Assembly: GCA_033856275.1 (NCBI GenBank)
Contig: JAWVFJ010000026.1
Coordinates: 1 to 64,000, forward strand
DNA from: VRUE01 sp033856275
GTDB taxonomy: Bacteria; Actinomycetota; Thermoleophilia; Solirubrobacterales; 70-9
Direction of reading: 5' to 3'
DNA: 64,000 nucleotides
Below are positions 1 to 8,619 of the stretch, in pieces. Below the pieces are notes generated by a model that did no database searches, was not told the origin of the DNA, and worked only from the letters and a program-made list of their open reading frames with translations. Each line of letters begins with the position of its first letter. Position 1 is the stretch's first letter. Made by a program: the position numbers and the translations under genes.

Positions 1-774
1 GCCATCGCCCATCGCGCCCTCGGTGACGGTGACGTTGTCCCAGTCGGGCAGCGCGGCGCGCAGGCCGGCGTCGTTCTGCGGTCCGTTGGCGACCACGAAG
101 AAGCGGCCGACGGAAGCCGCCACCTCCAGGTCCTCGACCGAGTCGCCGACGGCGATGCAGTCGGCAGGGTCATAGCCGCGGACACGGGCGTGGGCGGCGA
201 CGGCGCCGGCCTTGCTGACCAGCTTGGGGACGAGGTGGTAGGCGTGGGTGGGCCCCTCGACGGCGGGCATCTCACGGCCGATCGCGCCGTTGTCGAGCAA
301 GCGCAGGTCACCGTGGTCATGCTCCTCCAGCAACCGGTTGGCCTCCTCGACGTCGACCTTGCCGCGGAAGAGGTGGGAGAGGACGCGACCGTGGTGCCAG
401 GGCGCGTGGTACTCCAGTCGCCCTTCGAAGTGCTCGAAGAGCATTTTCGGGATGCCGCGCTGCTCGATCTTCTCGTAGACGGTGCCGTCCTCGTCGGGGA
501 CCATCTCGCCGGTCATCAGTGTCGTCTCGCCATCGATCGCGAAAGCGCAGCCGGCCTCGTAGATGTAGGAGCTCTGGCCCATCAGGCGAGCTGCCTCGTG
601 CACCTGCGGCTCGCGCCGGCCAGACATGATCACGACCTCGATGCCGGCCCGGTGGCAGGCCTCCAGCCCGCGCGACTGGGCCAGCGAGAAGGCGCCTTCA
701 GCGTCGCGGAAGAGCGAGCTTCCCTTGCCGAGCAGGGTGCCGTCGAGGTCGGTGTAGACGCATCGCAGTGCCAT
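1..774 (-). CDS. HAD-superfamily phosphatase, 3' end outside window
   Basis: The reverse strand is open from an ATG at 774 to the window edge (258 codons, no stop), so the C-terminus is missing. The N-terminus carries HAD motif I (TDLDGTLL, nucleophile Asp9), motif II Ser in VIMSGR, and a late motif IV (AVGDSVEDLE) preceded by a lysine (KLVSKAGAV). The long insert between motifs II and III suggests a C2-cap (Cof/HAD-IIB-like) sugar- or glycerate-phosphate phosphatase; the substrate cannot be read from sequence. Its start codon lies only 23 bp from that of the divergent DHPS-like gene, so the two must share or overlap promoters. Confidence 0.85.
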   Translation of the reverse strand, partial: MALRCVYTDLDGTLLGKGSSLFRDAEGAFSLAQSRGLEACHRAGIEVVIMSGRREPQVHEAARLMGQSSYIYEAGCAFAIDGETTLMTGEMVPDEDGTVYEKIEQRGIPKMLFEHFEGRLEYHAPWHHGRVLSHLFRGKVDVEEANRLLEEHDHGDLRLLDNGAIGREMPAVEGPTHAYHLVPKLVSKAGAVAAHARVRGYDPADCIAVGDSVEDLEVAASVGRFFVVANGPQNDAGLRAALPDWDNVTVTEGAMGDG

Positions 775-797
775 GGTGCGGTCGCTACGGTAGCCGG

Positions 798-1646
798 ATG
801 AGCTGGCGACTCGCCGATCGCAGCCTCGACTTGGCCCAGCCGCTTGCCGCCGGGATCGTCAACGTCACCGCCGACTCCATGTTCGAGGGCGCGCGCAGCG
901 TCACGCCGGAGCAGGCGATCGCCGATGGGCTGGAGCTGGTCGAGGCGGGGTTCGACATGCTCGACCTGGGAGCGGTGGCGGCGAAAAGCGGGCCTCCGGT
1001 GCCGGCGGAGGTCGAGGCGGCGGCGCTGCTGCCGGCGATCGAGGGGCTGGTGGCCTCGGGCGTGCCGGTCTCGGCCGACACCTTCTCGGTCGAGGTGGCG
1101 CGACAGGGACTTGAGGCAGGCGCGGCGGCGATCAATGACATTTCGGGCGGCTCAGAGGAGATGTTCGAGCTGGTCGCTGAGCGCGGCTGCGGTTACGTGC
1201 TGATGCATATCGAGGGACCGCCCCGGGTTGACCGGCCGGCACATGAGTACGGCGACGTGATCGAACACCTCAAGTCATGGTTTGGGGGAAGAGTGGAGCT
1301 GGCTCGCAGCCTTGGCGTCGCCGAGGAGCAGATTGCCATCGACCCGGGACTCGACTTCGACCTCAGCACCGAGCAGGACCTGGAGATCCTGCGGCGCCTG
1401 CCGGAGCTGCGCGCGCTCGGGTTGCCGCTTTACGTCTCGCTCTCGCGCAAGGACTTCATCGGCGCTGCGCTGGCCGGGTCGTGGGAGGAGCGCTGGCCGG
1501 CGGGCGAGCGCGAGTGGGGGACGGTCGCCGCGGCGGCGCTCGCGGCGCGCGGCGGCGCCGACGTGCTGCGCATCCACGACCGCAGCACGCTGCAGGCGAT
1601 CCGGGTGGCGGGACGGATCGCACGCCCCCTCCGGAGCACAGCCTGA
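798..1646 (+). CDS. folP: Dihydropteroate synthase-like protein (degenerate motifs)
   Basis: A 282-aa TIM-barrel protein of the pterin-binding family, which in folate synthesis joins p-aminobenzoate to dihydropterin pyrophosphate. Recognisable blocks are GIVNVTADSM, SADTFSVEVA, AAINDISGG, IDPGLDFD, SLSRKDFIG and the terminal RIHD. Several differ from canonical DHPS: the usual NVTPDSF proline is Ala, the STRPG loop reads AAKSGPP, and the FGK after DPG is FDL. It may be a divergent FolP or a non-folate paralogue like FolP2. The ATG at 798 is preferred over an in-frame start at 768 because family similarity begins near it and it does not overlap the divergent HAD gene. Its stop overlaps the next start (TGATG), implying translational coupling. 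Confidence 0.8.
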   Translation: MSWRLADRSLDLAQPLAAGIVNVTADSMFEGARSVTPEQAIADGLELVEAGFDMLDLGAVAAKSGPPVPAEVEAAALLPAIEGLVASGVPVSADTFSVEVARQGLEAGAAAINDISGGSEEMFELVAERGCGYVLMHIEGPPRVDRPAHEYGDVIEHLKSWFGGRVELARSLGVAEEQIAIDPGLDFDLSTEQDLEILRRLPELRALGLPLYVSLSRKDFIGAALAGSWEERWPAGEREWGTVAAAALAARGGADVLRIHDRSTLQAIRVAGRIARPLRSTA

Positions 1647-3922
1647 TGGCCAAAAGTCTGTTGGAGGCGCCGTGGTCGGTGGCACTTGACCCAGCGCACC
1701 GCGACGGCCGCATCGTCGCCGAGAGCAGCGAGGAGGAGCGCGGCGCCAAGCTGGTGCCGCTACCGCGCTCGCTCGACCCGGCTCTGGTCGAGCGGCTGCG
1801 CGGCAACGGCGTTGAGCGCCTCTACTCGCACCAGCGCGAGGCGCTCGAGTCGGCGGTGTCTTCGAACCTGGTGATCACCAGTGGCACCGCGTCTGGCAAG
1901 AGCCTTGCTTTCAACCTGCCGGTATTGGACGGGATCGCACGCGATGCCAAGCGCCGCGCCCTCTACCTCTACCCGACCAAGGCGCTGGCGCAAGACCAGG
2001 CGCGCAAGCTGGCGACGCTGCGCCCCCCGGGGCTGCGCGAGGCGATCTACGACGGCGACACCCCGCGCGAAGAGCGTCCGGCGATTCGCCGTCGCAGCAA
2101 CCTCATCCTCACCAACCCGGACATGCTGCACGTCGGCATCCTGCCCCACCACAAGAGCTGGGGAGACTTCCTCGCCAACCTCGGCTGGGTGGTGGTCGAC
2201 GAGGCGCACACCTACCGCGGCGTCTTCGGCTCCCACGTCGCCAACGTGCTGCGCAGGCTGCGCCGGGTGGCGCGGGCCTACGGGGGAGAGCCGCGCTTCC
2301 TGCTGGCCTCGGCGACGATCGCCAACCCTGTCGAGCTGGCCGAGGAGCTGGTCGGCACCCCCTTCAAGCTGATCGACGATGACGGCGCGCCGCGCAGCGG
2401 GCGTGAGATCGCGATGTGGAACCCGCCGCTGATCGACAAGGCGACGGGAACGCGGCGCTCGGCGCTCGGTGAGGCCGCCGACCTGCTGGCCGAGCTGGTC
2501 TCCCACGGCGTGCGCACGATCTGTTTCCTCAAGAGCCGCCGCGGGATCGAGCTGATCCAGCGCTTCGCTCGCGAATCGCTGGAGGCGCGCGGCAAGCCGG
2601 AGCTGGCAGCGCGGATCGCGCCCTACCGGGGCGGCTACACGGCGCAGCAGCGGCGCGAGATCGAGGCCCGGCTTTCGGCAGGTGAGCTACTCGCCGTGGT
2701 CGCCACCGACGCGCTGGAGCTGGGCATCGACATTGGCGAGCTCGACGCGGCGATCTGCGTCACCTTCCCCGGCACGGTCGCCAGCCTGCGGCAGATGTGG
2801 GGACGGGCGGGGCGGCGCCAGCGAGGGTTGGCCGTCTACGTCGCCGGCCAGGACGCCCTGGATCAGTTCTTCTGCCGGCACCCGGACGAGTTCATCGGGC
2901 GGCCGGTCGAGGCGGCGATCCTCGACCACGCCAGCGAGCAGATCGCCTCGCGGCACATGGTCGCGGCGGCGTATGAGTTGCCGCTGAGCGACGCCGACGC
3001 GGAGATCTTCGGCCCGGACTGGCGCGAGCGGGCCGAGCGGCTCATCTCCGCCGGGCAGCTGCGCCAGGCAGGCGGCCGGGTGATGCCGCGCAGCAGCGAG
3101 TTCGTCGCCTCGAAGATCCCGCTGCGCTCGGCCTCGGCCGACTCCGTCGCGGTAATCGAGCGCGACTCGGGCGAGATGCTCGGCCTGGTCGAGTCCGAGC
3201 GCGCCTTCACGACGATCCACCCCGGCGCGATCTACCTCCACCTCGGGCGCTCCTATGAGGTCGAGCAGCTCGACGTGCAGGGCCGGCGGGCGATCGTCTC
3301 CCGCTTCGACGGGGACTGGTACACGCGGCCGAAGAAGGAGACCGAGATCTACATCGAGCGGGTGCGCGAGCAGCGCTCGACCGCCGGCGTCGAGCTGCAC
3401 TTCGGCGAGGTCTCGGTGACCGAGCAGGTGATCGCCTACCAGCGGGTCTCGATTTCCGATCAGGAGCCCTTCGACATCGTCGCCCTGGAGCTGCCTGAGC
3501 AGCAGTTCGTCACTCAGGCGCTCTGGTACGTCCTGCCGGAGCGGCTCAGCGGCGCCCTGCCGCCCGACGTTCTGCTCGGTTCCCTGCACGCGACCGAGCA
3601 CGGCCAGATCGCGGTGCTGCCGCTGATCGCGATGTGCGACCGCTGGGACATCGGCGGCCTCTCGACCAACGTCCACTTCCAGACCGGCCGCTCGACGATC
3701 TTCATCTACGACGGCCACCCGGGCGGGGTCGGGATCACCCTGCGCGGCTATGAGCAGTTCGAGCGCCTGCTCGGCGACGCCGAGCGGCTGATCGCCGAGT
3801 GCCCCTGCGAGTCCGGCTGCCCCTCCTGTGTGCAGAGCCCCAAGTGCGGCAACCTCAACGAACCGCTGCACAAGCAGGGCGCGCTGGAGCTGATGCGGAC
3901 GATGAAAGGTTCCGGAGAGTGA
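1646..3922 (+). CDS. mrfA: MrfA/YprA-type DEAD/DEAH helicase with DUF1998
   Basis: A 758-aa superfamily-2 helicase. The N-terminal half holds motif I (TSGTASGKS), Ia (YPTKALAQDQ), Ib (LTNPDML), II (VVDEAHTY, a DEAH box) and III (LLASATI). The second RecA domain has ATDALELGIDIG and the motif VI region QMWGRAGRRQRG. The C-terminus has the DUF1998 region with a cysteine cluster (CPCESGCPSC...CGN), a likely metal site. Length and architecture match Bacillus MrfA (about 750 aa), a mitomycin-adduct repair helicase that works with the exonuclease MrfB. No MrfB-like gene is adjacent, so the function is a family-based inference. It starts at an ATG overlapping the folP stop and ends in a GTGA overlap with the next gene. 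Confidence 0.88.
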   Translation: MAKSLLEAPWSVALDPAHRDGRIVAESSEEERGAKLVPLPRSLDPALVERLRGNGVERLYSHQREALESAVSSNLVITSGTASGKSLAFNLPVLDGIARDAKRRALYLYPTKALAQDQARKLATLRPPGLREAIYDGDTPREERPAIRRRSNLILTNPDMLHVGILPHHKSWGDFLANLGWVVVDEAHTYRGVFGSHVANVLRRLRRVARAYGGEPRFLLASATIANPVELAEELVGTPFKLIDDDGAPRSGREIAMWNPPLIDKATGTRRSALGEAADLLAELVSHGVRTICFLKSRRGIELIQRFARESLEARGKPELAARIAPYRGGYTAQQRREIEARLSAGELLAVVATDALELGIDIGELDAAICVTFPGTVASLRQMWGRAGRRQRGLAVYVAGQDALDQFFCRHPDEFIGRPVEAAILDHASEQIASRHMVAAAYELPLSDADAEIFGPDWRERAERLISAGQLRQAGGRVMPRSSEFVASKIPLRSASADSVAVIERDSGEMLGLVESERAFTTIHPGAIYLHLGRSYEVEQLDVQGRRAIVSRFDGDWYTRPKKETEIYIERVREQRSTAGVELHFGEVSVTEQVIAYQRVSISDQEPFDIVALELPEQQFVTQALWYVLPERLSGALPPDVLLGSLHATEHGQIAVLPLIAMCDRWDIGGLSTNVHFQTGRSTIFIYDGHPGGVGITLRGYEQFERLLGDAERLIAECPCESGCPSCVQSPKCGNLNEPLHKQGALELMRTMKGSGE

Positions 3923-4404
3923 GCGGCGTACGGCAGGTGGCGGTGATCGGGGCGGCGCGATGCGAGCCGGATTCCGAGGCGGCCCTGCTCGGCGAAGAGG
4001 TCGGACGACGACTTGCCAAGGCGGGCGCAACGGTGGTCTGCGGCGGGCTGACCGGCGTGATGGAAGCCGCCTGCCGCGGCGCCAGTGAGGCCGACGGCAT
4101 CACGATCGGGATCGTGCCCGGGCATGAAGTCAGTGAAGCAAACCGCTTCTGCACTCACGTGGTCGCCACCGGCATCGGTCACGCCCGCAACCTCGCGGTC
4201 GTCTCCTCGGGTGATGTCGTAATCGCGATAGGAGGGGAGTGGGGGACGCTCTCGGAGATCGGTTTCGCTCGCGCGATCGGCCGCACCGTCATCGCCCTGC
4301 ACAGCTGGGCCTTGAGCGGTCGTGAGCGGATGGAGGACGCGCCCGGCGTGCTCCTCGCCGATTCGGCCCGTGAGGCGGTCGATCTAGCGCTCGAGTCGCT
4401 CTAG
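3919..4404 (+). CDS. TIGR00725/LOG-like nucleotide-binding protein
   Basis: A 161-aa Rossmann-fold protein of the TIGR00725 family, related to LOG/lysine-decarboxylase-like proteins. It begins with VAVIGAARC, has GGLTGVMEAACRG (the GGxxGxM nucleotide-binding loop) and GGEWGTLSEIGFA, which corresponds to the PGGxGTxxE motif of LOG enzymes. LOG proteins release cytokinin bases from nucleotides, but members of this short subfamily have no settled function. The GTG start at 3919 overlaps the helicase stop by four bases (GTGA). Its 3' end overlaps the convergent downstream gene by four bases. Confidence 0.82.
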   Translation: MSGVRQVAVIGAARCEPDSEAALLGEEVGRRLAKAGATVVCGGLTGVMEAACRGASEADGITIGIVPGHEVSEANRFCTHVVATGIGHARNLAVVSSGDVVIAIGGEWGTLSEIGFARAIGRTVIALHSWALSGRERMEDAPGVLLADSAREAVDLALESL

Positions 4405-5495
4405 TCCGCGGGCCAGAGCTGACGCAGGGCGAGAATCGCGAAGGCGTGGGACCAGGCCAGGGGCGTCGTCGAAGTGGGGATGCCGGTATGCGCGTCGACG
4501 CGCTCAGGAAGCATGCCGGCGGGAGTGGCGGCGCGACGCAGCTCGACCATCAGGCGCAGAGCGGCTGAGCGCTCGCCGAGTGCGGCGAGGCTCCAGGCTG
4601 TCCAGGCGGTAGGTGCGGTCCACGGATCGTCGCCACCGCCCCAGTTTTCGGAAGGGAGGATGCCGAAGCGGCTGCTGCCCGCAGCCAGCTGCAGCAGCGT
4701 GCGGCGGACGAGCCGGTAGAGCGAAGGATGCGGAAAAGGGCGGACCGCCCAGGCGGCAGCTGAGTCGAGCCCGGAGGCGGGATCGTTTGCGCGGCGCGCC
4801 AGCGCGCCCGAGGGTGTCTTGAACAAAGCTCGGATATCGGGGGCGCCAGAGGCGATCGCGTTGGCGAGGAAGTCGCCGTCGCCGCTCTCTTGATAGTCGG
4901 CCAGCCCTCGCCACGACCGCTCCGCCGGCGCACTCGCAAACTTTGCCGCATCAGAGGCCGCTGCAATCCACCCGGCTGCGTCACCCTGGGCAGCGCGTCC
5001 GTCGACGGGAGTGCCGTCGCCGTGGAACCGGGCAGCGGCGCCAAGATCGAGCTCGCGCAGGAAGTCCACCGTGCGCCTCGCCTCACCCCGGTACCCCGCC
5101 GCCGCAAGCGCCATCGCGACTGTTCCGGCGTCACGAGGCCAGACGTAAGCCCAGCCCTCACGCGCACCGGCGATGACCGCGCCGGTGCGCCAGTCGCTGA
5201 GCGCATGCAAAACCAGTAGCGAACGCCTGTACATCCGCAGCGCCCATTGCGGTGCTTCGGCCCCCAGCGGTCGGGCTGCCACGAGCCAACGAGGGTCAGC
5301 ATGGACCACGCTGGGGTCGCCCAGCGAGCGGACCGTCACCTTGCGCGACTTGCCGAAGCGGGCGATGGTCCGCAGTGCGTTGGCGTCAGAGAGATAGCGC
5401 TGCCGAACCGAGTCGGTCCCAGAGCCCCCCGAACCAAGAGCCGCGCCTGCAACAAGGAGAACCACCAGTCCGGCCGTTACTCGCAGCCATTTCAT
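4401..5495 (-). CDS. Secreted GH15/glucoamylase-like protein
   Basis: A 364-aa protein with an N-terminal signal peptide (MKWLRVTAGLVVLLVAGAAL) followed by an all-alpha repeat region typical of (alpha/alpha)6-barrel enzymes. GWAYVWPRDAGTVAMAL resembles the active-site region of glycoside hydrolase family 15 proteins, and a second helix-rich stretch near the end carries GGGDDPWTAPTAWTAW. It is shorter than full GH15 enzymes and the catalytic glutamates cannot be assigned with confidence. It is probably exported and acts on a glucan-like substrate. It is convergent with the LOG-like gene; its 5' side faces the tRNA-Phe gene. Confidence 0.7.
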   Translation of the reverse strand: MKWLRVTAGLVVLLVAGAALGSGGSGTDSVRQRYLSDANALRTIARFGKSRKVTVRSLGDPSVVHADPRWLVAARPLGAEAPQWALRMYRRSLLVLHALSDWRTGAVIAGAREGWAYVWPRDAGTVAMALAAAGYRGEARRTVDFLRELDLGAAARFHGDGTPVDGRAAQGDAAGWIAAASDAAKFASAPAERSWRGLADYQESGDGDFLANAIASGAPDIRALFKTPSGALARRANDPASGLDSAAAWAVRPFPHPSLYRLVRRTLLQLAAGSSRFGILPSENWGGGDDPWTAPTAWTAWSLAALGERSAALRLMVELRRAATPAGMLPERVDAHTGIPTSTTPLAWSHAFAILALRQLWPAD

Positions 5496-5570
5496 CGGGC
5501 GAATGCAATCAGCCCCATCGCCTCCCGGCCGCTAGCCTTCGCTCTTGCGCGGCGTCAGCCGCCCATTCCC

Positions 5571-5643
5571 GGCGAGGTAGCTCAGTTGGTAGAGCACACG
5601 ACTGAAAATCGTGGTGTCGTGGGTTCGATTCCCACCCTCGCCA
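5571..5643 (+). tRNA. tRNA-Phe (anticodon GAA)
   Basis: A full cloverleaf is visible: acceptor stem GGCGAGG pairing with CCTCGCC (5636-5642), D-arm GCTC...GAGC, anticodon stem CACGA/TCGTG around the loop CTGAAAA (anticodon GAA), and T-arm GTGGG-TTCGATT-CCCAC. The discriminator base is A and CCA is not encoded. Its 3' half is duplicated at 12300-12343, marking it as the attachment site of the downstream island; the integrated tRNA is intact. Confidence 0.96.
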
Positions 5644-5645
5644 TC
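5602..5645 (+). repeat. Left attachment-site direct repeat (44 bp)
   Basis: The sequence starts in the anticodon loop of tRNA-Phe and continues two bases past its discriminator. It is identical over all 44 bases to 12300-12343. The flanking bases differ on both sides (A versus T before, A versus C after), which sets the repeat limits. Confidence 0.95.
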
Positions 5646-6088
5646 AGCTTTTCCCTGTAAATCGGTACTAAAGTGGATTAAGCGAGAGTGATCGTTTGGG
5701 CGACGGCCAGCCGCTCATCGCCCAAACGTCGCCCAATAACGAGACTTCTGACGCACTCGAGGCCAAAGCTGCTGCTTGCTTTTCGAAAGAATTTGGCTTC
5801 CCAGGCGGGTTCTGCCGAATGAACTTGGCTTCGAATTTTGGTTCCATAAGGCCAGAATCGTGTGGTCCTCAGTTCGATGGAAAGCGCGAAGTCGTCGCAC
5901 TACAGAGCCAAATTCGCCCGTCAGGACAACCCATGCTCGGCGAGCTTCGCCCTGACTTAGCCCTATTAGTTCACGGGCTGCGCAATGGCATAGAGCTATC
6001 TGGATAGCCGAGGCCTCCTTCGCCAAGCCCAATAGGCGGCGCGGTACGTCGAAGCCATTGCATCCGATCAAGGCAAGAGCATTGGGGT
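5646..6088. other. Non-coding left flank of the island
   Basis: 443 bp between the left repeat and the first island gene. Apart from the TTGGGCGA-type palindrome at its left end, nothing is recognisable. Short open frames exist on both strands (about 100-120 codons) but show no family motifs, no plausible ribosome site and no actinobacterial third-position GC bias. It could be the decayed remains of an integrase or regulator. Confidence 0.5.
5694..5727. repeat. Palindrome near left island end
   Basis: Perfect 10-bp inverted repeat GTTTGGGCGA / TCGCCCAAAC with a 14-bp spacer, about 50 bp inside the left attachment repeat. A third half-site, TCGCCCAAT, follows at 5729-5737. A near-identical palindrome with the same spacer length lies near the right end (12124-12157). 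Possible recombinase or directionality-factor binding sites, or terminators. Confidence 0.6.
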
Positions 6089-6643
6089 ATGTCTGCTCTG
6101 GAGTTCATTGCCGCAGTCGCGTGGCCCCTAGCGGTGCTCGTGATCGCGGTGATGTTCAGGAGGCCGATTATCGATGCGCTCGCGGCTGCCGCCGGGCGGG
6201 TGAAGGCCGGACCATTCGAGTTGGAGTGGAAACGCAGTGTCTCTACCGTTGAGGCTGACTTGGGGCTTCCGCCCTCAATCTCCGAGGGCGAAATCGGGGG
6301 CGCGGCGGGCAAGGTGGATGAGCTGGCCGAGGAGTCGCCCGTGGCTGCGATCGTTGAGACATACGGAGGACTCGAGAACACATTGAGGTCTTTCCTTGTC
6401 GATCACGGGCAGGAAGCAGACGAAAAATGGAACGTCCCAACCCTGGCGCGCGCTGCGCATCAGCACGGGCTGATCACGGCGGAGACCTTGAAGGCAATCG
6501 AGGGCCTCGACATTCTCCGGAATCTCGCCGTTCACGGACGACCGGAGGATCTTTCCTCAAAACGAGCTCACGAGTTCGTTGCTTTGACCCAGGGGGTGCT
6601 CTACGCGATCAGCAACAGCGAGCAATTGCCTGCTTCGGGCTAA
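6089..6643 (+). CDS. Membrane-anchored protein with HEPN-like RX4H motif
   Basis: A 184-aa protein. Residues about 5-24 form one transmembrane helix (FIAAVAWPLAVLVIAVMF), followed by a short basic stretch and a mostly helical cytoplasmic part. Near the C-terminus, LDILRNLAVHG contains R-x4-H, the pattern of HEPN-fold proteins, and the context resembles DUF4145-type domains often found in defence islands. HEPN proteins include RNase toxins and nucleic-acid-associated helpers; which applies here is unknown. It is the first gene of the island, same strand as gajAB, but 194 bp upstream of gajA, so co-transcription is possible but not certain. ATG at 6089 follows a weak GGGG ribosome site. Confidence 0.7.
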   Translation: MSALEFIAAVAWPLAVLVIAVMFRRPIIDALAAAAGRVKAGPFELEWKRSVSTVEADLGLPPSISEGEIGGAAGKVDELAEESPVAAIVETYGGLENTLRSFLVDHGQEADEKWNVPTLARAAHQHGLITAETLKAIEGLDILRNLAVHGRPEDLSSKRAHEFVALTQGVLYAISNSEQLPASG

Positions 6644-6837
6644 TCTGGGATAGCGAGAGGCGAAACCTCTGCTCTGCGCTTGAACCGCCGCTGCCCAGAC
6701 ATGATTGGGACATGCCGATCAGCCGCTTCTTGGGATTGCCTTCGTCATGTTCGACGATCACGGCTTCCTCCACTTCCATGTCTCGCGCAGCTGCCTGACT
6801 CAGTTGTATGGATCGGTCGCAGGGCGATAATGCTCCC

Positions 6838-8619
6838 GTGAAGATTCGATCGGTCTCGATTCAAAACTTCCGCGGTATCAAGAACTGCGAGTGGAAGCTC
6901 GATAGGCGGCTTGCCTGCTTGGTCGGGCCCGGAGATTCGACCAAGACGACGATCCTGGAAGCAATCGGGCTTACGCTCAGCCGAAGTTACCGGCCGCGCT
7001 TCGGGGACGCGGACTTCCATCGCTGCAACACCGAGGAGCCAATCAAGATCGAGGTTGCGGTGGCAGAACTTCCGGATGCACTTATCGCAGAGCAGTCGCT
7101 GGGCAAGGATCGCTCGGGTATCGGGCCAAATGGCAGCTTCCAGCACGATCCTCAAGAGGGAACTGAGGAATGTCTCATCGTCAGGATGGTTGTAGACCAA
7201 ACGCTTGAGCCGCGCTGGACCGTGGTTCGGCCGGAGGAGGGAACTGACGAGGGCAAACCGATCAGCGCAGCGCAACGGCGAGCGCTTGGCTTCTTCCGGC
7301 TTGGCGAGGACAGCGACTCGCACCTGCGCTGGGGGCGGGGATCCGCACTTAACGAAGTGAGCGAGGACACAGATGAAGCCGGCGGCGTAGTGCTCGCCGC
7401 TCACCGCGAAGCTCGCATTGCTGCGTTTGACGCAATCCCTTCACAGTTGCAGGAGGCCGCGGGAAGAGTTCAGAAAGCCTCCCGAAAGCTCGGGGCTGGA
7501 CCGTATCGGGCGCTTCGCCCAGGGCTGGACCCAGCCGGCTCGTCAGGCAGGTTTCCGCTGCTTCTGCATGACGAGGTGATACCGCTCACCAGCCAGGGCC
7601 TGGGAACCAGACGGCTAACGGGAATTGCGATTCAGGAACAGGCTGTTGTCGGCGGCTCGATCATTGCTGTCGACGAGATCGAGCACGGATTGGATCCGCA
7701 CCGACTCTGCCACCTTCTTCGATACCTGAAGGCAGCGACCAAACGGGAGGATCTTCAGGTCATCCTCACTACGCATGCACCGGTAACTATTGCTGCGCTT
7801 GAGGCTGCGGACATTTGCGTCGTGCGCTCGGAAGCCGGTAAGACCACGGTCGCTGCTGTCCCGTCGGACTTGGATGAGGTTCAAGGCGCGGTTAGGCACG
7901 CCCCCTCGGCACTCCTTGGTAGGCGCGTGCTGATCGGAGAGGGAGCCACAGAGGCTGGCTTCATACGTCGTCTCTGTGGCTATGGCGACGAGAGGCGGGG
8001 AGCGCTTGATGAGCCGACCTCGATCACGGCAGGTGTAGAGATCGTCAATGGCGGTGGCGGCGATCAAGCACTTCAGCGCGCAATCGTGTTCAGCAAGCTG
8101 GGTTATCCGAGCGCGGTGCTCGTTGACAACGACGATTCTGAGATCGACGCAAGGGTCGCGGAGGCGGAAAATGCGGGGGTTGTGATTGTGCGCTGGTCAT
8201 CCGGACGGGCGATCGAGGACGAATTTGCCCACAGCCTTAGCGCCGCAGGCTTGCGCGAGTTCGTCGCGTTGGGGATTGGGAATCGGGGGGAGGAGTCAAT
8301 ACGAGCCCAAGTAGAGGCACAGCTTGGGAAGGCGCCCGGCGACCTAGAAGGTGTCGATCCCTTCACCTGGACTGAGGAGGGCGCGGACGAAGAGGAGGCA
8401 CTGCGAATGGCGTTGGCAGCAGCCGCTAAGGGAACGAAGGCCAAAGGGGAAGGGAGGGGCGAAGAGGCAAGACGCGAAGAGCGATCTGCATGGTTCAAGC
8501 GGGAGGACCATGGCGAACGGCTGGCGGAGCTGTGGAGGGCGCACCACGCCGAGATGCGAGAGGAGTCGGCGTTGCCGGAGGTGCTCGAGAAAATCAAAGC
8601 CTTCGTGTATGGCGGCTGA
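6838..8619 (+). CDS. gajA: Gabija GajA-like OLD-family ATPase/TOPRIM nuclease
   Basis: A 593-aa protein from GTG 6838, chosen because family members begin at KIRSVSIQNFRG; ATG 6808 would add ten residues. The N-terminal SMC/RecF-like ATPase has an unusual Walker A (GPGDSTKTT, 30-38), an ABC-signature region (SQGLGTRRL), Walker B with catalytic Glu (VDEIEHGLDP, about 278-287) and an H-loop (LTTHAP). The C-terminal TOPRIM domain has the catalytic Glu in LIGEGATE (365-372), the acidic cluster VDNDD (429-433) and a later IEDEF. This is the class 2 OLD architecture of GajA, the DNA-cutting subunit of Gabija anti-phage defence; Bacillus GajA is about 580 aa. Its 3' end overlaps gajB by 11 bp. Confidence 0.88.
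   Translation: MKIRSVSIQNFRGIKNCEWKLDRRLACLVGPGDSTKTTILEAIGLTLSRSYRPRFGDADFHRCNTEEPIKIEVAVAELPDALIAEQSLGKDRSGIGPNGSFQHDPQEGTEECLIVRMVVDQTLEPRWTVVRPEEGTDEGKPISAAQRRALGFFRLGEDSDSHLRWGRGSALNEVSEDTDEAGGVVLAAHREARIAAFDAIPSQLQEAAGRVQKASRKLGAGPYRALRPGLDPAGSSGRFPLLLHDEVIPLTSQGLGTRRLTGIAIQEQAVVGGSIIAVDEIEHGLDPHRLCHLLRYLKAATKREDLQVILTTHAPVTIAALEAADICVVRSEAGKTTVAAVPSDLDEVQGAVRHAPSALLGRRVLIGEGATEAGFIRRLCGYGDERRGALDEPTSITAGVEIVNGGGGDQALQRAIVFSKLGYPSAVLVDNDDSEIDARVAEAENAGVVIVRWSSGRAIEDEFAHSLSAAGLREFVALGIGNRGEESIRAQVEAQLGKAPGDLEGVDPFTWTEEGADEEEALRMALAAAAKGTKAKGEGRGEEARREERSAWFKREDHGERLAELWRAHHAEMREESALPEVLEKIKAFVYGG

Noticed and set aside
5696..6071. Open frames of about 100-120 codons on both strands at the left island end
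   Set aside because: No family motifs, no ribosome site and overlapping one another; treated as non-coding or decayed sequence.
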